From Flavobacteriales bacterium (GTDB lineage Bacteria; Bacteroidota; Bacteroidia; Flavobacteriales; Weeksellaceae): a stretch of 64,000 nt of DNA. Position numbers and translations under genes: made by a program. The stretch lies in the NCBI GenBank assembly GCA_002747105.1, contig PDSY01000013.1, forward strand, positions 39,943 to 103,942. The letters are read 5' to 3'. Positions within the stretch are counted from its first letter, which is position 1, and the number at the start of each line of letters is the position of its first letter. Of this stretch, positions 54,126 to 62,165 are shown piece by piece. The notes beneath the pieces were generated by a model, which was not told the DNA's origin, did not search any database, and saw only the letters and a program-made list of their open reading frames with translations.

Positions 54126-54983
54126 ATGCACTCGATAGAAATAAAAGAAACAGGAGATAGATTTTGGATTCCTGAGCATTTGGGAGAATGTTCTCGAAAA
54201 CAATATCTTGATATGGCAAAGTTGATATTAACTTATCAGATAAAAGCTATTTCTTACGAAACCTTTAGGATTATGGCACTCTATCTATTAATGAATATGG
54301 AATACAAGGAAAATAATCTTGAAGAAATCGAAGAAGTGAAAATGCAAAATGTTTATATCACTTCAGAGGTATTGGATTCGTTTTTTGAAGAGGACGAGAA
54401 CGGCAAAAAGCATCTGATACAAGATTATGTGCATAATCCCGTGAAATTCATTAAATATAAATTCGGAAAATTTCATGGCCCAGAAGATGCTTTTAAAGAC
54501 ATCACTTGGAAACAATTGATTGAAGGTTTGGGCGAAGTGCAAAGTTTTGCTAATGATGGAGATTTGAAAAGGCTTACACGCTTGTTCGCTATGTTTTATT
54601 TAAGGAAAGGTGAAACGCTATCTGATATTAACCTTGATAAAAGAGTGAAATATTTCAAATACTTGGATATTCGGTATATCTATGGATTTTACTTACTTTT
54701 TGTGAGCTTCTGGAGATTTCTCACAACGAATGCTGTTGTGGAAATTGATGGTAAAGATATTGACTTGACGCTGTTGTTTACTCGTGAGTCTAAAGGTGAA
54801 GGAGAGAGTGAGTATACAGAATTAGGGTTGCGTTCTACATCGTATCAGATTGCAGAAAGTGGCGTGTTTGGAACAATGAAAGAATTGAATGAAACAAATG
54901 CTTGGGAAATACTCATCAATATGTATGATATGATGGTGAGGAATGAAAAACGAAATGCGGAATTAGAAAAAACAGAAGAATGA
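54126..54983 (+). CDS. Virion assembly protein (tail-chaperone-like)
   Basis: A 285-residue helical protein. The C-terminal ESGVFGTMKELNETNAWEILINMYDMMVRNEKRN pattern resembles chaperone-like proteins that precede tape-measure genes in Bacteroidota phages, yet no tape measure follows here. Overlaps the next gene by ATGA. Confidence 0.5.
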   Translation: MHSIEIKETGDRFWIPEHLGECSRKQYLDMAKLILTYQIKAISYETFRIMALYLLMNMEYKENNLEEIEEVKMQNVYITSEVLDSFFEEDENGKKHLIQDYVHNPVKFIKYKFGKFHGPEDAFKDITWKQLIEGLGEVQSFANDGDLKRLTRLFAMFYLRKGETLSDINLDKRVKYFKYLDIRYIYGFYLLFVSFWRFLTTNAVVEIDGKDIDLTLLFTRESKGEGESEYTELGLRSTSYQIAESGVFGTMKELNETNAWEILINMYDMMVRNEKRNAELEKTEE

Positions 54984-55444
54984 TAGATATAAAAAGTCTT
55001 AGAGAGGGTATTCAAGAAGTTGTTTCCCAAATACCAGAAATCAATAAAACAAGATTTGTGGTAACAGATGATCAGTTAGCTGATGCCTTGGATAAACACA
55101 AAAAAGCAGACAATGCCTTATTATTGTGTTTAATACCTACTTATCAATCAGAGGGTACAATGGATAACCCAAGAATGATGTCTTACTTCCAATTTTTCAT
55201 TTTAGATAAGGTCGATTACAAGCAGATTAAAAATGAAGGACAATATTTAGATATATTTATTAAACTTCAAGAGGTGGTTAAGAAGTTTATCTCTTCTTTA
55301 TTGGATTATAAACAAGGTGATTGTTGGGTGTTTGAAAATTTGAAAGAAGATACACTTTTGATTCGTCCTGTGCATAATAAAGCCCAGTGCAACGGTTGGG
55401 AAATTCAAATAGACTGTGAAGATTATGAATCTTATTTCAGATAG
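54980..55444 (+). CDS. Small virion assembly protein
   Basis: A 154-residue protein in the structural operon, size and place as for a head-tail connector or tail-completion protein. No motif is decisive. Confidence 0.5.
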   Translation: MIDIKSLREGIQEVVSQIPEINKTRFVVTDDQLADALDKHKKADNALLLCLIPTYQSEGTMDNPRMMSYFQFFILDKVDYKQIKNEGQYLDIFIKLQEVVKKFISSLLDYKQGDCWVFENLKEDTLLIRPVHNKAQCNGWEIQIDCEDYESYFR

Positions 55445-55781
55445 GGAAAATGATGAAATCCCCATTTTCCGTGCGTTTGTTGAACGAACGCTGAAAAAGA
55501 AAATTAAGGAAATCGATAAGGAGCAAAGAGCAAAGATGTCTGGGTTTACTTCAGATTTTTGGAAAGATAGGAGTTTTTTCTCGAATGATGTTCGTTTGGT
55601 TTACTCTCATCGCCCTGAACACAGATTTGTGGACATGAAAGTGCGTAATCATAAGAAGAAAAAACATCGCGAAGTTCACAACCGTATATTAATGGGGCAT
55701 TATGCGGGTATTATGGGAGAATTGACCTACGGACTAACCGAATCTGTAAAAGAAAATTTAAGACAAAATTTAAAAAACTGA
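55416..55781 (+). CDS. Small basic virion protein
   Basis: A 121-residue basic protein (AFVERTLKKKIKEIDKEQRAKMSGFTSDFWKDRSFF and the basic RNHKKKKHREVHNRILMGHYAGIMGEL). Overlaps the previous gene by 29 bases; the ATG at 55425 is an alternative. Last gene of the structural operon. Possibly a tail-completion protein. Confidence 0.5.
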   Translation: MKIMNLISDRENDEIPIFRAFVERTLKKKIKEIDKEQRAKMSGFTSDFWKDRSFFSNDVRLVYSHRPEHRFVDMKVRNHKKKKHREVHNRILMGHYAGIMGELTYGLTESVKENLRQNLKN

Positions 55782-55810
55782 CAAAAGTCATAAAAAAATA
55801 TTGTGATTCA

Positions 55811-55842
55811 TTTGCACATGTGGCGTAAAAGCCTCATATTTG
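55811..55842 (+). promoter_or_regulatory. Promoter of the helicase/IbrA/IbrB/integrase operon
   Basis: TTTG (55811-55814), 20 bp, then CATATTTG (55835-55842), one mismatch to the -7 consensus. It starts a transcript near 55847 with a 50-nt leader containing GACC-CGTGCA-GGTC. Confidence 0.6.
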
Positions 55843-55896
55843 CAATATCAATTAACAAAAAGACCCGTGCAGGTCGGTAAACTCGGCAAAAATACG

Positions 55897-56184
55897 ATGA
55901 CAAATTTTCAAAATTTAACGAAAGAAACTAACGAACAAAAATCAAAAAAATTAGTTGAAGAATTAAAAGAAAGACGAGGTGAGTTTTTATATAAAGGTGT
56001 TGCTGTGCGTCATATGAAATTCACAAATGCAAAAGAGAAAACATTACATTCTCTAACAGTTGAATTAACAGGAACGCTTAAACCTATTGTAGGAAAAATA
56101 TTTGATATATATGCAGGAAAAACGCTAGAGGAACATATTGCTATTTGGAAACAAAGCAATTATTCTATCACTGTTATAAAGTAG
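55897..56184 (+). CDS. Small protein, first gene of the Ibr operon
   Basis: A 95-residue charged protein (QNLTKETNEQKSKKLVEELKERRGEFLYKGVAVRHMKF...). The ATG at 55897 is chosen because the longer frame starts within the promoter. No family recognised. Confidence 0.6.
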   Translation: MTNFQNLTKETNEQKSKKLVEELKERRGEFLYKGVAVRHMKFTNAKEKTLHSLTVELTGTLKPIVGKIFDIYAGKTLEEHIAIWKQSNYSITVIK

Positions 56185-56189
56185 TATTT

Positions 56190-56519
56190 ATGAAAACAAA
56201 GTGCTACTCGGTACGGCTAAAAAGCCTTGTCCAAATTACTGACAAGGCTTACAAAGCCAAAAGTTTTGACGGCTCAGAGGATATAATACCAGCAAGTCAA
56301 CTATTCGGACGAGATTCTGATGTTTCAAAATCAGAGGCTTATTGGATTTCTTCCTGGATATTAAAGAAGAAAAACATTCAATATTCAACTAAAAAAATAG
56401 GTTGGTTTAATCCTAAAACGGGAAATGTTGAACCTAATTACACAGTAGAAACAACAAGGCATATACCAAAACAAAAATCACCTATCCAAACGACAATTAA
56501 TAAAGATTTACAAAGATGA
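56190..56519 (+). CDS. Small protein, second gene of the Ibr operon
   Basis: A 109-residue protein. The beta-rich N-terminal half (SVRLKSLVQITDKAYKAKSFDGSEDIIPASQLFGRD) resembles phage proteins that sit before SNF2 helicases. ATGA overlap with the next gene. Confidence 0.6.
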   Translation: MKTKCYSVRLKSLVQITDKAYKAKSFDGSEDIIPASQLFGRDSDVSKSEAYWISSWILKKKNIQYSTKKIGWFNPKTGNVEPNYTVETTRHIPKQKSPIQTTINKDLQR

Positions 56520-56773
56520 TTGATAATTTAGAAAGTTTAATAGATTTAGTAAAAGAAGAGTTAGTAAAAAACAAAATCCATGTTGAAAGAATAAAAAAAA
56601 CCGTATCTGGTAGTTCAGCGTACTTTTATACAAGTAAAGGGTGCATAAGGTTATCAGACCACCACAACAAACACTCTTTTGATAAATGTATTTGTGCAAT
56701 AACAATACCAACAACAAAAATAATTGTAGAAAAAATTATTTCAAGGATAAATGAATTATACAACAAATGTTAA
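56516..56773 (+). CDS. Small protein, third gene of the Ibr operon
   Basis: An 85-residue protein (DLVKEELVKNKIHVERIKKTVSGSSAYFYTSKGCIRLSDHH). It overlaps its neighbours on both sides (4 and 7 bases). No family recognised. Confidence 0.6.
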   Translation: MIDNLESLIDLVKEELVKNKIHVERIKKTVSGSSAYFYTSKGCIRLSDHHNKHSFDKCICAITIPTTKIIVEKIISRINELYNKC

Positions 56774-57987
56774 ATTTAGATTTCAAACAGCGACAGGCTG
56801 TAGATAAACTTTCAAAAATAAAAGTCGGAGCATTGTTTATGGACGCAGGTACAGGTAAAACATTACCTGCTTATAACTTAGTAGAAACACTGCCTAAATG
56901 TGATTATTGCTTGTATCTTGCACCATACAGAACTATCCATAATGACTTGACAGAAGAAAACGTTGTAAAAGAAATCCAAAAATATGGAGGTTTTTCAATG
57001 GCTCACGACTTTGTAGGTATTGAAAGCTTGAGTAATTCTGATAGAACTTATTTAAAGTTGATAAAAAAAATATCGACTGCTTGGAAACCTTTTATTGTGC
57101 TAGATGAAAGTTTAAAAATAAAAAATTCAGAAGCAAAACGAACCCAAAGGATTTTACATCTTGCACGACTTTGTGAGTACAAGATTCTTTTAAATGGAAC
57201 GCCATTAAGTAAAAATTTATTAGACCTGTGGTCACAAATGGAATTTTTATCACCAAAAATTCTAAATATGAGCGAAACTCAATTCAAGAATACTTTTTGT
57301 GAATACACTACGATGATAAAAAAAGGTGGTGGTCAAGTTCAAAAGAGAGAGTGGATAAATAAATATCACAATATTGAATATTTATATTCATTGATTGAAC
57401 CTTATATTTTTGAAAGTAAATTAACGCTTTCAGTAGGTAGGTCCGATATTAAAGTTGATTATCATTTATCAAGTGATGAACATAGTGCTTACAAGGAAGT
57501 AAAGGAGTATTTCTTATCCAAAGAGAAAATGATGAAATGGAACAATCAGATTTGGATAGCGATGGTTCAAAAATTACAGCAAACTTATATGGTAGCTGAA
57601 GAAAAATTTGACGCTTTGAGTAAAATTATAAAAGATAATCCAAATGATAAGATTTTGGTTGCTTGTAAATTTATTGCATCACAACAGGCAGTTGCTGAAA
57701 AGTTTGGAGATAAGGTAAAGGTGTTAAGTTATGGAAAACATACTTTTGGACTAAATCTTCAAAGTTATTCTATTATGGTACTTTGGGAAAAGCATTGGAA
57801 TTTTTCTGATTTTGACCAAATAGTTAAGCGGGTTTTTAGGCGTGGGCAAAAAAAAGAATGTCGCTTTTTTGACTTTACTGCAAATACAGGGTTGGATAAT
57901 ATGATGTCTGAAAACTTGGCAAAAAAAGGCAGGTTACTGGATTATTTTAAGAGTAAATCTATTGAACAATTAGAGAAAAAGTTATGA
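56767..57987 (+). CDS. SNF2-family DNA helicase
   Basis: A 406-residue two-lobe ATPase. Motif I is DAGTGKT (residues 26-32), motif II LDESLKIKN (near 112), motif III LNGTPLSKN (near 142), and motif VI QIVKRVFRRGQ (near 352). It is a minimal SNF2 core without extra domains, the phage type. It overlaps IbrA by ATGA, so helicase and IbrA/IbrB are co-translated and probably work on the same DNA substrate. Confidence 0.88.
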   Translation: MLNLDFKQRQAVDKLSKIKVGALFMDAGTGKTLPAYNLVETLPKCDYCLYLAPYRTIHNDLTEENVVKEIQKYGGFSMAHDFVGIESLSNSDRTYLKLIKKISTAWKPFIVLDESLKIKNSEAKRTQRILHLARLCEYKILLNGTPLSKNLLDLWSQMEFLSPKILNMSETQFKNTFCEYTTMIKKGGGQVQKREWINKYHNIEYLYSLIEPYIFESKLTLSVGRSDIKVDYHLSSDEHSAYKEVKEYFLSKEKMMKWNNQIWIAMVQKLQQTYMVAEEKFDALSKIIKDNPNDKILVACKFIASQQAVAEKFGDKVKVLSYGKHTFGLNLQSYSIMVLWEKHWNFSDFDQIVKRVFRRGQKKECRFFDFTANTGLDNMMSENLAKKGRLLDYFKSKSIEQLEKKL

Positions 57988-59255
57988 ATGTATATCAAGC
58001 TACACAACAACGATTAGAGTTCATCTTCAAAGAATTTGACAATGTTTATGTTTCTTTTTCAGGCGGGAAAGATAGTGGTGTAATGTTAGAAATATGTATG
58101 GATTATGTCCGAAAAAATAACCTTAAAAAATTAAGGGTTTTTCATCTAAATTACGAAGCTGAATATTCATTTACTCGTAATTATGTAGATGCTATTTTTG
58201 AGAAAAACAAAGACATTTTAGAGGTTTACAATATTTGTGTTCCGTTCAAAGTGGAAACTTGCACATCAATGACACAAACTTATTGGCGACCTTGGGAAGA
58301 TGATAAAAAGGACATTTGGATTAATGAAATGCCTAAAAATGCACTTGTAAAATCTGATTTCGATTTTTATAATGAAAATATGTGGGATTATGAATTTCAA
58401 GAGAAGTTCAGTAGATGGCTACATAATAAAGTTAAGGCTGAAAAAACCTGTGTTTTAGTAGGAATTAGAACACAAGAGTCACTGAATAGATGGAGAGCAA
58501 TCCATTCTGACAGAAATAATAGAAATTACCAGGGCAAAAAATGGACTAAAAAAGTTTTTGATAATATTTACAACGCTTACCCTATTTATGATTGGATTAC
58601 TGATGATGTTTGGATAGCAAATTCAAAATTTGGTTGGGAGTATAATCAATTATATGATATGTTTTTTAAAGCTGGTGTTGCAGTAGAGCAAATGCGTGTA
58701 GCAAGTCCGTTTTTATCAACAGCAAAATCATCTTTAAAATTATTTAGAGTGATTGAGCCAGACACATGGAGTAAATTGGTTAGCCGTGTAAATGGTGTTA
58801 ATTTTACAGGAATTTACGGAGGTACAACAGCAATGGGTTGGGGCTCTATTTCAAAACCTGAACATTTTACATGGAAAGAATATATGTTTTTTTTATTGGA
58901 TACATTGCCTGAAGAAACAAAACAGAATTACTTAAATAAATTAGGCACTTCTATAAAGTTTTGGCAAGAAAAAGGTGGTGTTTTAAGCGAGGATATTATT
59001 CAGCAACTAAAACAGCGGAACATCAAAATAGAAGTAGGGATAAAAACCAATTATAAAACGGAAAAGAAACCTGTAAAAATGGAATATCAAGACGATATTG
59101 ATATTAAAGAGTTTAAACTAATTCCTACATATAAACGAATGTGTGTGTGTATTATGAAAAATGACCATTTATGTAAGTATATGGGCTTTTCATTCACAAA
59201 AAGAGAAACTGAAAGAAGAAAAAAAATAATGAATAAATACAAAAGTTTATTATGA
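57984..59255 (+). CDS. IbrA-like PP-loop enzyme (DUF3440)
   Basis: A 423-residue protein with a PAPS-reductase-like PP-loop domain (SFSGGKDSGVMLE near residues 25-37) and the C-terminal DUF3440 domain. Further conserved blocks are VLVGIRTQESLNRWRA and AYPIYDWITDDVW. The founding member, IbrA of E. coli ECOR-9, acts with IbrB on expression of Ig-binding (eib) prophage genes; the biochemical reaction is unknown. It is locked between helicase and IbrB by two ATGA overlaps. Confidence 0.85.
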   Translation: MNVYQATQQRLEFIFKEFDNVYVSFSGGKDSGVMLEICMDYVRKNNLKKLRVFHLNYEAEYSFTRNYVDAIFEKNKDILEVYNICVPFKVETCTSMTQTYWRPWEDDKKDIWINEMPKNALVKSDFDFYNENMWDYEFQEKFSRWLHNKVKAEKTCVLVGIRTQESLNRWRAIHSDRNNRNYQGKKWTKKVFDNIYNAYPIYDWITDDVWIANSKFGWEYNQLYDMFFKAGVAVEQMRVASPFLSTAKSSLKLFRVIEPDTWSKLVSRVNGVNFTGIYGGTTAMGWGSISKPEHFTWKEYMFFLLDTLPEETKQNYLNKLGTSIKFWQEKGGVLSEDIIQQLKQRNIKIEVGIKTNYKTEKKPVKMEYQDDIDIKEFKLIPTYKRMCVCIMKNDHLCKYMGFSFTKRETERRKKIMNKYKSLL

Positions 59256-59881
59256 AAATAGATGATGACATTAAAAAATTGGTTGTTGCTTTAGAAGCAA
59301 AAATTGATAATATAAAGGATATTAAAAACAAGATTGAAACATTAAATTTTGTGAGAGCTCATTTACATAATGTTAGCCCTTTAAAACATCATCCTGTAGA
59401 TTTTGTTTTTTGGAAGAAGTCTGAAGAAGTTGAAGGAAATAATTATAACCCTAATTCTGTTGCTCCACCTGAGATGAAATTATTGATAAAGTCTATTATC
59501 GAAGATGGTTACACTATGCCAATTGTTTCTTTTAATGAGGGGGTTATAAAAATAGTTGATGGTTTCCATAGAAGGAAATCTGAAAGAGTATCAAAAAAAA
59601 TTAGCGAATCTACTTATGGTTATATTCCTTTAACTACTATAAGGAAAAGTCAAGAGGATATTTCTAACCGAATGGCATCTACAATTAGGCATAACCGAGC
59701 AAGAGGTTCTCACTCTATTGAGTTGATGCAGAATATTATTTCAGAATTAGTGAGTTGTGGAATGTCTGATGCGTGGATTATGAAAAATATAGGAATGGGA
59801 GCAGATGAATTGTTAAGATTAAAACAACTTACAGGCTTACAGGAATTATTTAAAAATAAGGAGTTTTCACAGAGTAAATAA
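59252..59881 (+). CDS. IbrB-like ParB/sulfiredoxin-fold protein
   Basis: A 209-residue protein. The ParB/Srx nucleotide motif is IVDGFHRRKS (near residue 103), followed by the ASTIRHNRARGSHSIELMQNII block and a helix-turn-helix-like tail GMSDAWIMKNIGMGADELLRLKQLTGL, both characteristic of IbrB. The ParB fold hydrolyses CTP or ATP in other families. It is co-translated with IbrA, and the integrase gene starts 8 bases later. Confidence 0.85.
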   Translation: MKIDDDIKKLVVALEAKIDNIKDIKNKIETLNFVRAHLHNVSPLKHHPVDFVFWKKSEEVEGNNYNPNSVAPPEMKLLIKSIIEDGYTMPIVSFNEGVIKIVDGFHRRKSERVSKKISESTYGYIPLTTIRKSQEDISNRMASTIRHNRARGSHSIELMQNIISELVSCGMSDAWIMKNIGMGADELLRLKQLTGLQELFKNKEFSQSK

Positions 59882-59889
59882 ATAAACAG

Positions 59890-60873
59890 ATGTTACCAGA
59901 ACTAACACAAAAAGACCTATATAATAATAATAGGGTTAAATTAAAATTTATACCGCTTTTTCAGCAGTTTATTATGGCTGCTGAAAAAGGAGAAATTTTA
60001 ACGAAAAAAAAGCGTAAGTATTCAAAAGGAACATTGAGAGCTTATAAACTAACATTGACGGTTCTAGAGGATTACCAAGAAAGAAATGGTATTATTTTTT
60101 TGAATGACATTACTCCTTATTGGGCGGAGATGTTCTATTTCTATTTGCAAAAATATGACATATGTCTATCTACGGCATCAATGCATATTAGTAGAGTTAA
60201 AGCTGTGTTGAATCGTGCAAATAAAGCGGGGTTGACATTAAGAACAGGGTTTGGGATTAGTACTCCTATTGAGACATCTACGACCATTTTCAATTCTTTA
60301 AAAGAACTTAAAAAGATGATGGAATTAGATTTATCTAAGTCGATGGAATATATTAGAGATATTTATGTAATGAACTGTTTCCTTGGTATGAGATTTAGTG
60401 ATTTGATGTTGTTTTTGGAAAAGCCAAACACTTTTTTAAAGGTATTTGACGACTTTGAATATATTGATTTTAGAACCGATAAAACTACCACTGTAAGTGT
60501 TATTCCTGTAGGGTTACAAGTGAAAAAAACGCTTGATAAGTGGAGGGAATTTAGGGTGTATAGTGGCGGGCACTTTAATTCTACTATTAAGAAAATAGGA
60601 AAAAATGCAGGTATTGATACAATTTGTACTAGCTATAGGACTATTGGTGGAAAAAAAATGAAAATTGAGTCCCCAAAGTGGAGATTAATGAGCAACCACA
60701 CCGCTCGACGAACTTTTGCGAGTTTGTGCGTCCTATCGGATATGAACCAACAGAATATAATGAAAATGACGGGACACACAACGGAACAAAGTTTTCAGAA
60801 ATATGTCCGTGTTTCTCATTTGAAAAATGCAATGAAAGTTAGGGAAAACGAGTTCTTCAAAATAAAATTGTAA
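59890..60873 (+). CDS. Tyrosine recombinase (phage integrase)
   Basis: A 327-residue integrase with an N-terminal SAM-like core-binding domain (about 20-120) and a catalytic domain carrying the full set Arg168 (GMRFSD), His270 and Arg273 (HTARR), His296 (GHT) and Tyr305 (KYVR). It should integrate and excise the element. It is the last gene of the rightward Ibr operon, so integrase expression may be tied to the cargo genes. No attachment-site pair was found by eye. Confidence 0.92.
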   Translation: MLPELTQKDLYNNNRVKLKFIPLFQQFIMAAEKGEILTKKKRKYSKGTLRAYKLTLTVLEDYQERNGIIFLNDITPYWAEMFYFYLQKYDICLSTASMHISRVKAVLNRANKAGLTLRTGFGISTPIETSTTIFNSLKELKKMMELDLSKSMEYIRDIYVMNCFLGMRFSDLMLFLEKPNTFLKVFDDFEYIDFRTDKTTTVSVIPVGLQVKKTLDKWREFRVYSGGHFNSTIKKIGKNAGIDTICTSYRTIGGKKMKIESPKWRLMSNHTARRTFASLCVLSDMNQQNIMKMTGHTTEQSFQKYVRVSHLKNAMKVRENEFFKIKL

Positions 60874-60891
60874 TTTTGGGGCAAAAAAGTA

Positions 60892-61122
60892 ATGGGTGTA
60901 AATGATTTAGTTTTGGAAAAAAGAGAAAAAGTAGCAGAAGTAATCCAATCTGCAAGAGTTCAAAAAGATTTAACGCAACAGCAGGTAGCTGATGGCATTG
61001 GTGTCAGCAGATCAGCTATCGTTCGATTTGAAAATGGGAAATTCTCCCTCAATATGGACTTGATGTATAAACTCGTCGACTTTTTGGAAATCGAACTAAA
61101 AATAAACGGAGAAGAAATATGA
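60892..61122 (+). CDS. XRE-family HTH regulator
   Basis: A 76-residue protein, essentially one helix-turn-helix domain (ARVQKDLTQQQVADGIGVSRSAIVRFENGKFSLNMDLMYKLVDFLEIEL). Overlaps the next small gene by ATGA. Could be an antitoxin-like or excision regulator. Confidence 0.85.
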   Translation: MGVNDLVLEKREKVAEVIQSARVQKDLTQQQVADGIGVSRSAIVRFENGKFSLNMDLMYKLVDFLEIELKINGEEI

Positions 61123-61301
61123 ATGAAAAATTAAAAGAATTGCAAAATATTTTCGCTATTATCAATAAAAGGAAATTTTGCGAAAAATACGGTATTCCTT
61201 ACTATCGGTTTACTCTCGTGATAGACGGAAAGGTAAATCTCACAGAAAAAAACTACAAGAGAATAAAAGATGCCTTAGCAAAATTTAAAGAAGAATTATA
61301 G
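61119..61301 (+). CDS. Small HTH-like protein
   Basis: A 60-residue basic protein starting in an ATGA overlap; KRKFCEKYGIPYYRFTLVIDGKVNLTEKNYKRIKDAL resembles a minimal helix-turn-helix. It forms a two-gene unit with the XRE gene. Confidence 0.6.
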   Translation: MNEKLKELQNIFAIINKRKFCEKYGIPYYRFTLVIDGKVNLTEKNYKRIKDALAKFKEEL

Positions 61302-61327
61302 TTCTCTTTTTTTGTTCATAAAAAAAG

Positions 61328-61382
61328 AGTAACAAAAATGTTACAAAATATTTGCAAGTAACAGAAATGTTACTTATATTTG
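61328..61382 (+). promoter_or_regulatory. hicAB promoter with two palindromic operators
   Basis: TTTG (61351-61354), 20 bp, then TATATTTG (61375-61382). Two copies of the palindrome GTAACAnAAATGTTAC, with a leading A, lie at 61328-61344 and 61357-61373, 29 bp apart: one just upstream of the -33 box, the other between -33 and -7. HicB, with its DNA-binding C-terminus, would close the promoter. The -7 box ends 4 nt before the hicA ATG. Confidence 0.8.
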
Positions 61383-61386
61383 CAGT

Positions 61387-61569
61387 ATGAATTCTAGAAA
61401 ACTAATAAAGTTAATTGAAAAAGACGGTTGGTATTTGGTAAGAACCAAGGGAAGTCATCATCATTTCAAACACGATGTAAAGACAGGATTGGTTACGGTT
61501 CCACACCCTAAAAAGGATATACCATTGAAAACTGTTAATTCAATTAAAAAACAAGCGGGGTTGAAGTAA
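61387..61569 (+). CDS. hicA: HicA mRNA interferase toxin
   Basis: A 60-residue toxin with the dsRBD-like HicA fold: KLIKLIEKDGWYLVRTKGSHHHFKH with the catalytic histidine following GS (near residue 24), then VTVPHPKKDIPLKTVNSIKKQAGL. It cleaves mRNA unless bound by HicB. The transcript is probably leaderless or nearly so. Confidence 0.93.
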   Translation: MNSRKLIKLIEKDGWYLVRTKGSHHHFKHDVKTGLVTVPHPKKDIPLKTVNSIKKQAGLK

Positions 61570-61641
61570 AGTAGCCCCGACTTGTTAAAGTTTTTCTTTA
61601 AATTCAAATACAAGTAAAAAAACAAAGTAATTATTAACATT

Positions 61642-62052
61642 ATGGACAACAACACAATCATTGTTTTTGTGGAAAAACACGAAGACGGCACCTATTGGGC
61701 TACTTCACAAAATTATCAAGGAGTTGTAAGCACTTTTGCTGAAACTTTTGAGGAATTACAACAAAATTTTGAAAAAGCATTCTTAGATAATATCGAATTA
61801 GCCAAAGAATTAGAAGAACCTTACGCAAATGATTACGAAGATGTAGAATTTGACTACAAAATGGATTTAAGTTCATTTTTTGAGTTAGTTCCAGAGTTGA
61901 AAATATCTTCTATTGCGAAAAAAGCAGACTTAAACGAATCCCTTTTAAGACAATATAAAACTGGGAAAAAAGTCGCATCGAAAGACCAAGTGAATAAAAT
62001 TCAGGCGGCTGTTCACGATTTAGGAAGAGAATTGTTAGCAATTCATTTTTAA
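61642..62052 (+). CDS. hicB: HicB antitoxin with HTH domain
   Basis: A 136-residue antitoxin. The N-terminal HicB fold (VFVEKHEDGTYWATSQNYQGVVSTFAETFEELQQNFEKAF) is followed by a C-terminal helix-turn-helix (ISSIAKKADLNESLLRQYKTGKKVASKDQVNKIQ) that can bind the paired operator upstream of hicA. 72 bp separate it from hicA. A strong terminator follows. Confidence 0.92.
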   Translation: MDNNTIIVFVEKHEDGTYWATSQNYQGVVSTFAETFEELQQNFEKAFLDNIELAKELEEPYANDYEDVEFDYKMDLSSFFELVPELKISSIAKKADLNESLLRQYKTGKKVASKDQVNKIQAAVHDLGRELLAIHF

Positions 62053-62073
62053 AACCAAATTAGTAAAATACCC

Positions 62074-62106
62074 ACGCTCATACCTTTAAGTATGGGCGTT
62101 TTTTTT
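62074..62106 (+). terminator. Intrinsic terminator after hicB
   Basis: ACGCTCATAC/GTATGGGCGT with one wobble, then eight T. Confidence 0.85.
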
Positions 62107-62113
62107 GCACAAA

Positions 62114-62148
62114 AAGTATTACAAGTTATCACGACTTTTGTATATTTG
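62114..62148 (+). promoter_or_regulatory. Promoter with phage-type operator repeats
   Basis: AAGTATTAC followed directly by AAGTTATCAC (62114-62132), nearly the same as the AAGTTATTAC repeats at 33014-33043, and 8 bp further the -7 box TATATTTG (62141-62148). It suggests control by the phage repressor or a relative. Confidence 0.55.
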
Positions 62149-62165
62149 TGGGAAAAATAAATATT

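Noticed and set aside
56767..57987. Large terminase subunit
   Set aside because: Motifs (DESLKIKN, LNGTPLSKN, RVFRRGQ) are those of SNF2 helicases, and no terminase nuclease domain is present.
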